A stretch of 41,433 bases of DNA, from positions 1 to 41,433 of the forward strand of contig CALANA010000123.1 of the NCBI GenBank assembly GCA_937925925.1, read 5' to 3'. This stretch comes from an uncultured Chloroflexales bacterium (GTDB lineage Bacteria; Chloroflexota; Chloroflexia; Chloroflexales; Chloroflexaceae). The position numbers and the translations under genes were made by a program. The notes beneath the pieces are model-generated. The model searched no databases and had not been told where the DNA came from. It saw nothing but the letters and a program-made list of their open reading frames with translations. Below, one piece after another: positions 23,313 to 32,582 of the stretch (its first letter is position 1; every line of letters begins with the position of its first letter).

Positions 23313-23456
23313 GTAACCGTTCACATCTGGGGGAAGCGCGGTCGTCAGCGTTCATGGTGCGCCTGGGAGCGCGGACGTCCCGCCCGCCAGCACGCACGTG
23401 CGGGCACGCGGCCCGCGCTCGCAGGCGGGCATGTTCTCTTGAGGATGAACAGTTGT
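23313..23456 (-). repeat. Family E element
   Basis: Begins GTAACCGTTCACATCTGGGG and ends GATGAACAGTTGT; interior GGTCGTCAGCGTTCATGGTG is the reverse complement of the block seen in the 18 and 19 kb copies, so this copy is inverted relative to them. Confidence 0.65.
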
Positions 23457-23526
23457 TCAGACAGGCTCTAAGGTTGTAGCTGCATCGCTCTCACCTGTTG
23501 CCTGTCATCGATCGCCACATTGCGCC

Positions 23527-23791
23527 CTAGTCCAAGCGGGCCTCCCTCCCTGGTTGTCGGTCATCCTGCGCGGAGGCGTCGCCGGAGCGAAGGGCATCCT
23601 GAGCAAAGCGCAGGGCATCCTGAGCAAAGCGCAGGCTCGTATCCCAGCAGACGGGGAGATGCTGCGCTGCGCAAGATGCTGCGCTACGCTCAGCATGACA
23701 CAACCCTGCGCAAGATGCTGCGCTGCGCTAAGATGCTGCGCTACGCTCAGCATGACACAACCCTGGAGCGATGACCGTCATCGGGGACTAG
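23527..23791 (+). repeat. MITE-like element, family B, with internal expansions
   Basis: Terminal inverted repeat CTAGTCC / GGACTAG. Interior repeats of GGGCATCCTGAGCAAAGCGCA and AAGATGCTGCGCTACGCTCA type, each present more than once. Homologous to 35997-36171 and, in reverse, to 3384-3735. Confidence 0.72.
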
Positions 23792-23879
23792 TGGTTGACC
23801 ACCGTGATGGTGAGGGATACGTAGGAACGACGTTCGTCGTTCCTACATGCTCTGTATATTGAGCGTGGTCAACCACTAG
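23788..23879. repeat. 92-bp palindromic element with 15-bp perfect terminal inverted repeats
   Basis: CTAGTGGTTGACCAC at the left and GTGGTCAACCACTAG at the right, with an inner hairpin GTAGGAACGACG / CGTCGTTCCTAC. It shares its first CTAG with the last CTAG of the preceding element, so CTAG may be the target sequence of both. Non-coding. The rest of 23225-24268 has no supported gene apart from the short leader ORF noted below. Confidence 0.78.
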
Positions 23880-24019
23880 CGTTGAATGAGCGGCAGCATA
23901 GACTTGCTGACCGGTTGGCATCGGTGATGCTTTCATATCATCCAATTCCCGTCGCACATGCGCGGGCAAGCTGCCCGCACGCCCCGGAGCAGCGTGAACT
24001 CTTACGATGGGATATGTAT

Positions 24020-24048
24020 TGACACCACCGCCGGTCTATATTACACTA
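24020..24048 (+). promoter_or_regulatory. Sigma70-type promoter upstream of the alcohol dehydrogenase
   Basis: TTGACA (24020-24025), 17 nt, TACACT (24043-24048). Transcription would start near 24055 and give a leader of about 214 nt. The leader opens with AAGGAG and a possible 23-codon ORF (24065-24136, MYGTLRSQQSGPLLDE...), which is not supported by anything else. Confidence 0.7.
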
Positions 24049-24268
24049 AGGAGCATCTTTACCAATGTATGGAACGCTTCGCAGTCAACAAAGCGGCCCT
24101 CTGCTAGACGAGACAATGAGTGGCGCGGTGCAATAACCCGATCCACATTTCCGCGACCAGCATATGGTGTTGCAGGTCAGTGCATCTCTCTACCCCACTG
24201 TTTGATGAACATATAGTGTGCGATCATAGCGTGTACCGAATAAACAACATAATGTGAAGGAGGTTTTG

Positions 24269-25441
24269 ATGTTACCGCCCCGAGATTTTATTGTTCCGGC
24301 CATGATTCGCGTTGGTTCCGGTGCTGCCGATCAGGCAGGTGAGTTGTGTCGCGTAAAAGGGTTTAAAAAGGGCTTGATTGTCACCGATAAAATCATGCAA
24401 AACCTGGGATTGGTGAACAAGCTGGAACAGGTATTGGGCCAGCAGGATATTCAGAGTGCCGTCTATGCTGGGGTAAATAGTGAGCCAGTAGTTGAATACG
24501 TCCAGGAAGGGTTTGATCTGTATCGAGAACAGGGCTGTGATTTCCTGGTGGGGCTGGGTGGCGGTAGCCCGATCGATACCGCCAAGGCCATTGCCGTTAT
24601 GACCACTAACCCCGGCTCAATTGAGAACTATAAAGGCATTGGCAAAATCGGGCAGCGCGGCGCACCCCTGATTGCTATCCCCACCACTGCTGGCACGGGT
24701 AGCGAAGCCACGATGTTTACAGTGATTACCGATACAAAAACAGATGTGAAGATGTTAATTGGTAGTCCACATCTGATGCCAGATATTGCTATTGTTGATC
24801 CGCTGCTCACGATCTCTTCACCACCGAGCGTGACGGCAGCAACTGGTATTGACGCCCTGGTGCATGCCATTGAAGCCTATGTCTCCGTGAAGGCCCAACC
24901 GATGTCAGACATATTCTGCCTCTCGGCAATTGAATTGATCGCCGGCAACATTCGGCAGGCCTGGTCGAATGGCACGAACCAGGAGGCCCGTGAGAAGGTG
25001 ATGCTCGGCGCACTACAAGCAGGCATAGCCTTTAGCAACTCCTCGGTTGCCCTGGTACATGGCATGTCGCGGCCAATCGGAGCATATTTCCATATTGCCC
25101 ATGGCGTCTCGAATGCCGCCTTGCTGGCAGTGGTGACGGAGTTTAGCCTGATTGGCGATCCGGTGCGCTACGGGCATGTGGCGCGAGCCATGGGTGAGCA
25201 TACTGATTTCATGCCCGTGATGGAAGCGGCCGACCTGGCGGTCAAGGCAATCAAGCGCTTGATACGTGACATCAAGATCCCCTCGCTGGCTGAACTGGGC
25301 GTGGAAGAGGAGAAGTTGATCCGCCTGGCTCCATCTATGGCGGATGCGGCGATTGACAGTGGTAGCCCGGCCAACAATCCACGTAAGCCGACCAGACAGG
25401 AAATTATCGATCTGTATAGTCGCGCCTATCATCAGGCGTGA
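24269..25441 (+). CDS. Iron-containing (type III) alcohol dehydrogenase
   Basis: 390 aa, full length for the family, which reduces aldehydes or oxidises alcohols with NAD(P). NAD-binding GGGSPIDTAKA and TTAGTGSEAT, metal ligands D and H in GIDALVHAIEAY and two His in LVHGMSRPIGAYFHIAHG are all present, so it should be active. ATG 24269 follows AAGGAGG by 5 nt; the GTG at 24254 in the track lies within that ribosome binding site. Closest by style to 1,3-propanediol/lactaldehyde/methanol-type dehydrogenases; substrate unknown. Single-gene unit with promoter and terminator. Confidence 0.95.
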   Translation: MLPPRDFIVPAMIRVGSGAADQAGELCRVKGFKKGLIVTDKIMQNLGLVNKLEQVLGQQDIQSAVYAGVNSEPVVEYVQEGFDLYREQGCDFLVGLGGGSPIDTAKAIAVMTTNPGSIENYKGIGKIGQRGAPLIAIPTTAGTGSEATMFTVITDTKTDVKMLIGSPHLMPDIAIVDPLLTISSPPSVTAATGIDALVHAIEAYVSVKAQPMSDIFCLSAIELIAGNIRQAWSNGTNQEAREKVMLGALQAGIAFSNSSVALVHGMSRPIGAYFHIAHGVSNAALLAVVTEFSLIGDPVRYGHVARAMGEHTDFMPVMEAADLAVKAIKRLIRDIKIPSLAELGVEEEKLIRLAPSMADAAIDSGSPANNPRKPTRQEIIDLYSRAYHQA

Positions 25442-25490
25442 GGTTGGCCCCTCTGCAGCAGGTATCTGCATTATCCGGACACTACTGACC

Positions 25491-25547
25491 AGGCGACCCT
25501 CGGTATTGTACCAGGAGCAACCTGAATATTGTGAGGGTCGCCTTTTT
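25491..25547 (+). terminator. Rho-independent terminator of the alcohol dehydrogenase gene
   Basis: AGGCGACCCTC (25491-25501) pairs with GAGGGTCGCCT (25533-25543) and is followed by TTTTT. The loop is long (about 31 nt), but the stem is a perfect 11 bp with a T tail. Confidence 0.8.
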
Positions 25548-25956
25548 GTGCTACTATATCCTGCACAGCTTTTGAAACCATTGATTGTCACTTCTGTGGC
25601 TTTCAGGTATCATAGAGGCATGCAGCGTTGCACAGGATGGCCTCTGCATAAGATCGCTATGCACGATGTGTTCCGCAGCATAGTATCCATAAAGCGAGGT
25701 GAATGGTCAACCAGGTCAATGCTGGCTCGGAGTTCTCTGCCCATACTGCCCGAAGTATCTCACAAGACGATCAGCGGATCATGACTGGTCATGCAAAGTC
25801 TGTGGAAACCCGGCAGGATACCATAGCTACCAGGCACAATGAGAGGAGTAAGAATAGACGCACAGCGTTGTGCGCAATAGCAGTGTGAGCTTCAAAATCA
25901 AAGAGAAAGAGATCTCAGGAAAAGAAAGAACCTTCGCTATTGTGGAGTTTAGAAGT
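25548..25956. other. Leader region of the PHP gene
   Basis: No convincing gene; a 61-codon ORF at 25703 has a GAGGTGA upstream but no family resemblance. A TTGTCA-17-TATCAT promoter lies at 25585-25613, giving a leader of about 340 nt before the next gene. Confidence 0.5.
25585..25613 (+). promoter_or_regulatory. Candidate promoter of the PHP-AlbA_2 gene
   Basis: TTGTCA (25585-25590) and TATCAT (25608-25613) with 17-nt spacing, just downstream of the preceding terminator. Confidence 0.55.
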
Positions 25957-28299
25957 ATGAGTAACCTATCTGTTGAACGTAATGGATTGCGATGGATACG
26001 CGTTGATTTACATATTCACACCCCTGCATCCGAAGATTATGCTGAGCCAGGCATCAGTTATCTGGATATTCTGCAAGAAGCTGAACGACGGGAATTGGAA
26101 ATTATTGCCTTTACCGATCATAACACTGTTCAGGGCTATGAGCATTTTCAACGTGAAATCGATTTTTTATGCACCCTGGAAACCGCCGGGCGGCTCACTC
26201 CTGAAGAACAAATACGATTGGATGAGTATCGGCGGTTGTTGAGTAAGATCAATGTGCTACCCGGTTTCGAGTTTACGTCGCATTATGGCGCACATATTCT
26301 TGGTATTTTTAACACCAACCACTCGCTGAGCTTTATTGAAGCAACACTGATTCAACTGGGTATTCCTCCCGATCAACTCAAGAAAGGTCTGTGTAGCATA
26401 CCCAACACCCGCTATGTCACCGACGCCTACGACATTATCGCTCGTGCCGGTGGACTGGTTATTGCGGCGCATGTCAATGGCCCGAATGGCGTTATCACCG
26501 AAACGCTGCGGATGGGCACTAGTGGGCAATCGCGGGTTGCCGCTACCCAGAGTTCCTCCCTGCATGCGCTTGAGTTTATTAACTTTTATACCGACCACGA
26601 CAAATTTACCTCGCCTGGTTTCTATAACGGCAAAACCGAACACTATGAGCGACGGATGTTCTGTATTCAGGGCAGCGATGCACATCGTCTACGCCGCCTA
26701 CCCGATGGGGACTTACAGGATTGGCGACGACATGGCATTGGCGATCGCTATGTTGAATTGTTGTTGCCCAATAACAGCTTTGAAGCGCTCATAGAGTTGT
26801 TTACAAGCCAGCACTTTGACCGCGTGCGGGTGCCCAAACGCGATCAAAAACAGTGGGCAATTGATGTCTTGCGGTCAGGTGCTACTTCCGAACGCCAGAT
26901 TTTGCGCAGTATCGACGACGATCCGCTGTCTGCGGGTGAATTGTGGCGCGATGTCGCTGCGTTGGCGAATGCAGATGGCGGCGTGTTGATTATTGGGTGT
27001 GAACCAGGCGGGCGCATTACTGGGATCACCCGACCTGAACAGGTCAGCGAGATTCTACGCCAGAGTGTACGCGAACACCTTGACCCCCAGCCATACATGT
27101 CGCTTGAACTGATGCCCTATGAAGGGCACGATGTGATGCGGGTTGAGGTCAAACCCGATAGCGTCCCACCATACATAGGTGACAACGGGGTCATCTATGT
27201 GCGTCACGATGGCGAAACGCAGCCTGCTGATCGCGGCGAGATTATGCAACTCTGCCGCCGGGCACTGGCCAAAGGGGGCAGTTCGCCCCTGGATAATGGG
27301 CAGGATCTCGATTTACCACGCAGTGGAGTCGAGATTGTGAGCGATCAGCGGCGTGGTGGTATCTGGAACTACGAAGTGCGTGATCTACGCACGACGGCCG
27401 GTGTCACCCGTGATAAGGCGCAGGGATTGTGGGCCTATGCGATCAGCCGCCACGAAGATTTGCGCGAAGGCCGAATCGACCTCCAGAGCCAGGTACGCTG
27501 GCGGGGCCGCCTGGGAGTCTGGCGTGCCTATCGGCAGGGAAATCGTACCAAATACGATCTCGTGCATCGTGATGCAAATGGAATGATCGATCACGTGTTC
27601 TATGGTGTTTCCGATTGGGGTTTGAGTGAGAACTGGCTGGCGCTGTTGAATGAGCGCAGTGGTGTACCCATTGAACAAGAGCCACAGGCGTTTGATCAAG
27701 AGGAAGACCTGCCCTTTGGCCCTGACGATAGCTTGCCAGACCTGACAATACCTGACAAACCCTGGGGTGAGCGTCGCTACCGTTGGCGGGGGCGTGGCGG
27801 TTTATGGCGTGTGTACCTCGATGGTCATAACGGGGCTTATTTTGATCTGGTTATGAAGGACAAAGACGGCAACGGCTATCAGGAGTTTCAATCTGTACCC
27901 CGCTCCAAGTTGACCGATCCCTGGCTGGCGCTGATCCGTGTCCCGCGTCCACGCACTGGCATTGAAGTAGTCAGTGCGGAACTTGATGAAGATGGCGAAT
28001 GGCGGTATATCTTCCGCAATCTACGCACTGGTGACGTGAGTGGTATGCCCTGGCGACTGCAAGACATTGAGGCCGGAACAGTACGTGAATATGCGGCCCG
28101 CATGTATCTGCGCGATAATCCACTCGACGAGTCACAGGTGCGCTGGTGGGGCAATATTGGCTATATGCGCCCTATGCGCAGCCAGGTTGACCTGGTCTAT
28201 CGTGATGAGCAGGGCAAGGATCATTTCTTCTATGCAGCACGCCGCGAAGAGCTACAGGGCGAGTGGCGTGACTTGCTCGATCTGTATGAGGAAATGTAA
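25957..28299 (+). CDS. PHP phosphoesterase / AlbA_2 (Schlafen-type) fusion with repeated C-terminal modules
   Basis: 780 aa from ATG 25957 (GGAG 9 nt upstream; the track GTG at 25870 adds 29 unremarkable residues). PHP domain at about 15-290: DLHIHTPASEDY, AFTDHNTVQGY, VIAAHVNGPNG and GSDAH, carrying the metal-binding His/Asp set of phosphoesterases. Then an AlbA_2/divergent AAA-4 domain at about 320-440 (DVAALANADGGVLIIG, GVIYVRHDGETQPADR). The C-terminus (about 455-780) holds two full copies and one half copy of an unnamed module (GIEVVSDQRRGGIWNYEVRDLRT; QVRWRGRLGVWRAYRQG). Domain mix recalls TrlF-like or other defence-linked PHP proteins, but no partner genes are present. A long hairpin follows 3 nt after the stop. 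Confidence 0.88.
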   Translation: MSNLSVERNGLRWIRVDLHIHTPASEDYAEPGISYLDILQEAERRELEIIAFTDHNTVQGYEHFQREIDFLCTLETAGRLTPEEQIRLDEYRRLLSKINVLPGFEFTSHYGAHILGIFNTNHSLSFIEATLIQLGIPPDQLKKGLCSIPNTRYVTDAYDIIARAGGLVIAAHVNGPNGVITETLRMGTSGQSRVAATQSSSLHALEFINFYTDHDKFTSPGFYNGKTEHYERRMFCIQGSDAHRLRRLPDGDLQDWRRHGIGDRYVELLLPNNSFEALIELFTSQHFDRVRVPKRDQKQWAIDVLRSGATSERQILRSIDDDPLSAGELWRDVAALANADGGVLIIGCEPGGRITGITRPEQVSEILRQSVREHLDPQPYMSLELMPYEGHDVMRVEVKPDSVPPYIGDNGVIYVRHDGETQPADRGEIMQLCRRALAKGGSSPLDNGQDLDLPRSGVEIVSDQRRGGIWNYEVRDLRTTAGVTRDKAQGLWAYAISRHEDLREGRIDLQSQVRWRGRLGVWRAYRQGNRTKYDLVHRDANGMIDHVFYGVSDWGLSENWLALLNERSGVPIEQEPQAFDQEEDLPFGPDDSLPDLTIPDKPWGERRYRWRGRGGLWRVYLDGHNGAYFDLVMKDKDGNGYQEFQSVPRSKLTDPWLALIRVPRPRTGIEVVSAELDEDGEWRYIFRNLRTGDVSGMPWRLQDIEAGTVREYAARMYLRDNPLDESQVRWWGNIGYMRPMRSQVDLVYRDEQGKDHFFYAARREELQGEWRDLLDLYEEM

Positions 28300-28301
28300 G
28301 C

Positions 28302-28345
28302 GGCAGGGTTGGAGCGTTGGAACGCTCCAACGTTCCAACCCTGCC
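28302..28345 (+). terminator. 44-bp near-perfect palindrome after the PHP gene
   Basis: GGCAGGGTTGGA at the left pairs with TCCAACCCTGCC at the right, with few mismatches inside. It begins 3 nt after the TAA. It has no T tail, so either an mRNA 3'-end stem or another repeat. Confidence 0.5.
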
Positions 28346-28419
28346 GAAGGTCAAAAAGCTTGTCCTGAACGAAGGTGAAGGGACGTTGTGTTTGAGCAAC
28401 CGCGTAGCCCGTGTTCATA

Positions 28420-28670
28420 ACAGGACGTACGCGGTGGTATGGTCAAATAGCCTTTTCGCCGTAGTTTACCCCTTCGACGACGCTCAGAGCTTGCCCTGAG
28501 CGCAGTCGAACGGGGCAGGCTCTGAGCGAAGCCGAATGGGGCAAAACAGTACTTTGTTTCTTTTTCACCCACATTTTCACCTACGGGGAAAATGTGGGTG
28601 AAAAGGGAGTTTCTTCTACGCTGCTGCAGGCATAAAGGACGTTCTGTTCACGCGACCGCGTACGTCCTGT
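28420..28670. repeat. MITE-like element, family D, full copy
   Basis: Ends ACAGGACGTACGCGG and CCGCGTACGTCCTGT. The interior has an inverted CTTCGACGACGCTCAGAGC / GCTCTGAGCGAAG pair and the hairpin TTTTCACCCACATTTTC / GAAAATGTGGGTGAAAA. Related to 2364-2537. No gene in 28300-28785. Confidence 0.72.
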
Positions 28671-28785
28671 TCATAAGGTACTAGAACTGAGGAACAGCAA
28701 CTCAGCACAGAGGATGCAGCAGAGCGCATCGTTCAGCAACTCTGAATTCTATGCGCTCTCTGTGGTAAAAGATTTCCGTTCTACT

Positions 28786-30144
28786 CTACACCAGCAAACT
28801 CAACGGTGCTTCTAGTAGCCGCTTGAACTCTTGCAGAAACTGCGCCGCTATTGCTCCATCAACGATCCGATGATCAACACTGAGCGTGACATGCATAATC
28901 TCGCCTATGACGATTGTGCCATCACGTACCACCGGTACTGTGCGCACAGCCCCGACCGCCAGTGCTGCCGATTGTGGTGGCGTAATGATCATCCCGAACT
29001 CAACCACGTCATACATCCCGAGATTGGAGACCGTAAATGTGCCGCCCTCCAGTTCATTGGGCTTGATCTTGCCTTCCCGCGCCCGTGTTGCCAGTTCCTT
29101 GACTTCTGCCGCAATGATACCCAGGCTCTTTTTGTCCGCATCAACGATGGGCGGTGCCACCAGACCCTCTTCTATCGCAATCGCCACACTGATATTGATC
29201 TGCGCATGTTGCACAAAGCCAGGTTGCCCGTCGGAACCAGCAGCATAGCTGCTATTGACCACCGGAAATGCTCGTAATGCCTTCGCTGTGGCCTTGATCA
29301 CCAGGTCGTTCACCGAGATTTTAACCGGGGCCACACCGCTCTCATTGATCTGCGCACGCCACTGGAGTGCGTTAGCCATATCAACCTCGGTCGTCACATA
29401 AATATGCGGTATGCCTGGCTTGGCTTCAGTCATACGCCGCGCAATAGCACGCCGCATGCGAGTCATAGGAACGACTTCCCCTGTCGGCAGGGTTGCTGCC
29501 GCAGGTGCTGGTGCCGCTGCCGGTCTGGATGCGGGTGCGGGCGCTGCAGGCGCTGCAGGTTCTGCCTTTTTGGGGCCGGGTACCGGTTTCGGTGGTGCCG
29601 CAGCCGGTGCTGATGTGGTCTGGCGCTGTTGATAGAGCGCTTCCACATTCTCCTTGATGATCCGCCCACCTGGCCCGGTACCTTCAACGTGCCGCAGATC
29701 AATCCCATATTCCTCGGCCAGACGCCGAGCGACGGGTGAGGCGATGATCCGATCCTCAACCGCATGTCCATTCCCTGGCACCTGACGTGCCGGGCCGCGC
29801 TGCCTTCCCTGCGCTTCAGACGGTGGTTCAGCCTGCGTCAGTTGCGATCCTACCGCTGCTGCTGACTCGCTCGACGGACTGGTTGCCGTTGTATCAACGG
29901 GGTCTGCCTCGCCTTCGCCAATAATCGCTATCGTTTCGCCAATTGGAACCGTCTGCCCCTCCTGCACGAGAATTTGCTGCAGTGTGCCGCTTTCATACGA
30001 CTCAAGCTCCATGGTGGCCTTATCGGTTTCGATTTCGAGCAGAATATCACCTTTCTCCACCTGGTCACCCGGTTGCTTCAGCCAGCGCCCAATGGTACCC
30101 TCCTCCATCGTGTCGCTCAGGCGAGGCATAGTCAACTCGGCCAT
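28786..30144 (-). CDS. pdhC: 2-oxoacid dehydrogenase E2 (dihydrolipoamide acyltransferase)
   Basis: 452 aa. One lipoyl domain (residues 1-80, lipoylated lysine in EIETDKATMELES), an Ala/Pro linker, a peripheral-subunit-binding domain (IASPVARRLAEEYGIDLRHVEGTGPGGRI, about 130-165), a second Ala/Pro linker, then the catalytic domain ending with DHRIVDGAIAAQFL (catalytic His and Asp). ATG 30144 has AAAGGAG 7 nt upstream; the track start adds 11 residues. Last gene of an E1alpha-E1beta-E2 operon, 53 nt behind E1beta. Pyruvate is the likely substrate. No E3 gene is seen in the window. Confidence 0.95.
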   Translation of the reverse strand: MAELTMPRLSDTMEEGTIGRWLKQPGDQVEKGDILLEIETDKATMELESYESGTLQQILVQEGQTVPIGETIAIIGEGEADPVDTTATSPSSESAAAVGSQLTQAEPPSEAQGRQRGPARQVPGNGHAVEDRIIASPVARRLAEEYGIDLRHVEGTGPGGRIIKENVEALYQQRQTTSAPAAAPPKPVPGPKKAEPAAPAAPAPASRPAAAPAPAAATLPTGEVVPMTRMRRAIARRMTEAKPGIPHIYVTTEVDMANALQWRAQINESGVAPVKISVNDLVIKATAKALRAFPVVNSSYAAGSDGQPGFVQHAQINISVAIAIEEGLVAPPIVDADKKSLGIIAAEVKELATRAREGKIKPNELEGGTFTVSNLGMYDVVEFGMIITPPQSAALAVGAVRTVPVVRDGTIVIGEIMHVTLSVDHRIVDGAIAAQFLQEFKRLLEAPLSLLV

Positions 30145-30197
30145 TGTATCGCTCCTTTGCTGTTTGCCGTGGCACAACTGGCTGCACGGCGATGTTA

Positions 30198-31187
30198 CTA
30201 TCGTGTCCCCACCAGCGTCTGATGAATTGCGTCAATGAGATGTTGCGCACTGGGTAATGCCGCCCGTTCCAAGACCTTGGCATAGGGCAGGGGCACCTCA
30301 ACCCCCGCGACCCGGCGCACTGGCGCATCCAGATAATCAAACGCTTCTTCCTGAATAGTGGCCGCAATCTCGGCCCCAATGCCATACGAGCGCCAATCTT
30401 CCTCAAGAATAACCGCCCGATTGGTTTTCTTCACCGAATTCACTATTGTTGGCTTATCCAGTGGGCGGAGCGAGCGTAAGTCAACCACCTCGATACTCAA
30501 GCCCTCTTCTTCCTCCAGACGGCGCGCCACGTCTAACGCCAGTACCGTCATCCGCGAGTAGGCAACAATCGTCAGATCCGTACCTGTCCGTTTGACTTCA
30601 GCCTCGCCAATCGGGATCGTATAGTCACCATTCTCTGGAACCTCGCCCCTGGTGTTGTACAGCGCCAGATTTTCAATAAAAATGACCGGATCGTTATCCC
30701 GAATAGCACTGCGCAACATGCCCTTCGCATCATAGGGGGTCGAGGGCACCAGCACCTTCAGGCCCGGCACATACGCGAACCAGGCCTCAAAATTTTGCGA
30801 GTGTGTCGCTGCGAGTTGTTGCCCTCCGCCACCCGGCGTGCGGATAACCATCGGCACTGATGATTGACCACCAAACATATAGTGGATCTTGGCCGCATGA
30901 TTGACAATCTGATCAATCGCCAGCAGAATAAAATTGATGGTCATAATCTCTACCACCGGCCGCAGACCAAGCATCGCCGCACCCGCAGCCATACCCACAA
31001 AACCCTCCTCGGCAATCGGCGTATCAACGACCCGCTTCGGCCCAAATTCCTGGAGTAACCCTGCCGTTACCTTGTATGAACCCTCAAAAATCCCGATTTC
31101 CTCGCCCATCAAAAACACATTTTCATCACGCCGCAGTTCTTCGCGCAACGTTTCGTTTAGCGCCTGTCGATAGGTAATGACTGGCAT
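30198..31187 (-). CDS. pdhB: Pyruvate/2-oxoacid dehydrogenase E1 beta subunit
   Basis: 329 aa, standard length. TYRQALNETLREELRRDENV at the start, then MGEEIGIFEGSYKVTAGL, VDTPIAEEGFVGMAAGAAMLGLRPVVEIM and the transketolase C-terminal region (VVDLRSLRPLDKPTIVNSVKKT, EEDWRSYGIGAEIAATI). Binds ThDP together with E1alpha at the subunit interface. One nucleotide separates its ATG from the E1alpha stop, so the genes are coupled. Confidence 0.96.
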   Translation of the reverse strand: MPVITYRQALNETLREELRRDENVFLMGEEIGIFEGSYKVTAGLLQEFGPKRVVDTPIAEEGFVGMAAGAAMLGLRPVVEIMTINFILLAIDQIVNHAAKIHYMFGGQSSVPMVIRTPGGGGQQLAATHSQNFEAWFAYVPGLKVLVPSTPYDAKGMLRSAIRDNDPVIFIENLALYNTRGEVPENGDYTIPIGEAEVKRTGTDLTIVAYSRMTVLALDVARRLEEEEGLSIEVVDLRSLRPLDKPTIVNSVKKTNRAVILEEDWRSYGIGAEIAATIQEEAFDYLDAPVRRVAGVEVPLPYAKVLERAALPSAQHLIDAIHQTLVGTR

Positions 31188-31188
31188 G

Positions 31189-32277
31189 TCAGGTTCCCCT
31201 TTCAGCTATCAGTGCCGCTGCAACGGCATCAGATGCGCCTGGTGTATTGGCGACCGGAGTGGCATACATAAAAGTGAAGAGATCTTCAACCTGGGGATCG
31301 GGACTATCATTGGCAAAATCGATAGCCTCCTGCACCTCACGTTCTACCTGGTCAGCCATGTGCTTAAGCCAGGCATCATCTATAAACTGCGCGTTGAGCA
31401 ACGCCTGGGCATAGCGTTGGATGGGATCATCGGCCCGTCCCTGGCGCACTTCCTCTTCTGACCGATACCGCGCCGGGTCAACCACCGAATGCCCTCGAAA
31501 CCGATAGCTGATTGCCTCCAGAATGGCCGGCTCGCCTTCATGCTGCGCCCGCTCACGCAGACGGCGAGTGACATCACGCATCGTCAGCACATCTTTGCCA
31601 TCAACGCGTTCTCCATGAATGCGATGCGCACAGCCCTTTTTATACAATTCTGGTTCGGCTGACCCGCGTTCAACCGTCGTGCCCATGCCATAGCCATTGT
31701 TCACCACCAAAAAAATCACCGGTAACTGATAGAGTTTTGCCATATTGAGCGCTTCATGCCATGCCCCGATATTAGTAGTGGCATCACCCATCTGGCAAAT
31801 CACCACCCCCTCACGCTCCTGATATTTCAGCGCAAATGCCGCTCCAACTGCCAGTGGGATCTGCCCACCAACAATCGCATACCCACCCATAAAATTGGTC
31901 GCACGATCAAACAGATGCATGGAGCCGCCCCGCCCCCGCGAAACACCGGTGTCTTTGCCAAAAAGCTCGGCCATCACTACCCCCGGTGATACGCCACGTG
32001 CGAGAATGTACCCATGCTCACGGTAGTTGGTGAAAATGTAGTCCTGCGGCTGAATACCGGCCATTAAGCCAACAATCGTGGCTTCCTCACCCAGATTCAA
32101 ATGGCAATACCCACCAATGCGCGCCTTCGTATACATTTCACCAGTACGTTCCTCAAAACGCCGGATCAAAAGCATCTGGTGGTAATAGTGCCGTAATTGT
32201 TCGGCATCTTCTTCTGCCAGATTGCGCTGGTTATTCGTTGCAATGTTCATCCGGGCTTCTGTTGCTATTTCGCTCAT
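31189..32277 (-). CDS. pdhA: Pyruvate/2-oxoacid dehydrogenase E1 alpha subunit
   Basis: 362 aa. Motifs: YTKARIGGYCHLNLGEEA, GRGGSMHLFD, the ThDP region GDATTNIGAWHEALNMA...VVNNGYGM, and the phosphorylation-loop-like YRFRGHSVVDPARYRSEEEV. The RGGSMH block and length favour pyruvate dehydrogenase, but branched-chain or acetoin enzymes share the layout. AAGGAG lies 9 nt before the ATG. First gene of the operon. Confidence 0.95.
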   Translation of the reverse strand: MSEIATEARMNIATNNQRNLAEEDAEQLRHYYHQMLLIRRFEERTGEMYTKARIGGYCHLNLGEEATIVGLMAGIQPQDYIFTNYREHGYILARGVSPGVVMAELFGKDTGVSRGRGGSMHLFDRATNFMGGYAIVGGQIPLAVGAAFALKYQEREGVVICQMGDATTNIGAWHEALNMAKLYQLPVIFLVVNNGYGMGTTVERGSAEPELYKKGCAHRIHGERVDGKDVLTMRDVTRRLRERAQHEGEPAILEAISYRFRGHSVVDPARYRSEEEVRQGRADDPIQRYAQALLNAQFIDDAWLKHMADQVEREVQEAIDFANDSPDPQVEDLFTFMYATPVANTPGASDAVAAALIAERGT

Positions 32278-32582
32278 CGTCTGTCACTCCTTAGTGATAC
32301 ATTTCCATGGCGTTAAAATTACATCACACGCCGCATGCCGCCCGTCTCGTGCCTCGTGCGCCGCCCGCCCCGTCGCTCATCATTGACGCCGAGTGGCACC
32401 GGAATGACCGTGCCGCACCTTGACCGGACGCGCTCCATCCGCCGTCTCACGCTTCGCCCCGCATGCCGCATAGAGAACAGGGAACAGAAACCAGAACCTC
32501 CCACTAATCAGACTGGGCATCTGTAACCTGTAACCTGAGGATACCTCGCGCATCAGGCATCCTCGCCTCTTCAACGCACGCT
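32278..32582. other. Intergenic, nothing recognised
   Basis: About 305 nt with GC-rich stretches and no convincing ORF; it must hold the promoter of the dehydrogenase operon, but I see no clear -35/-10 pair. Confidence 0.5.

Noticed and set aside
25703-25888. 61-aa ORF in the leader of the PHP gene
   Set aside because: No family resemblance and polar, unstructured composition; the upstream GAGGTGA alone is not enough.
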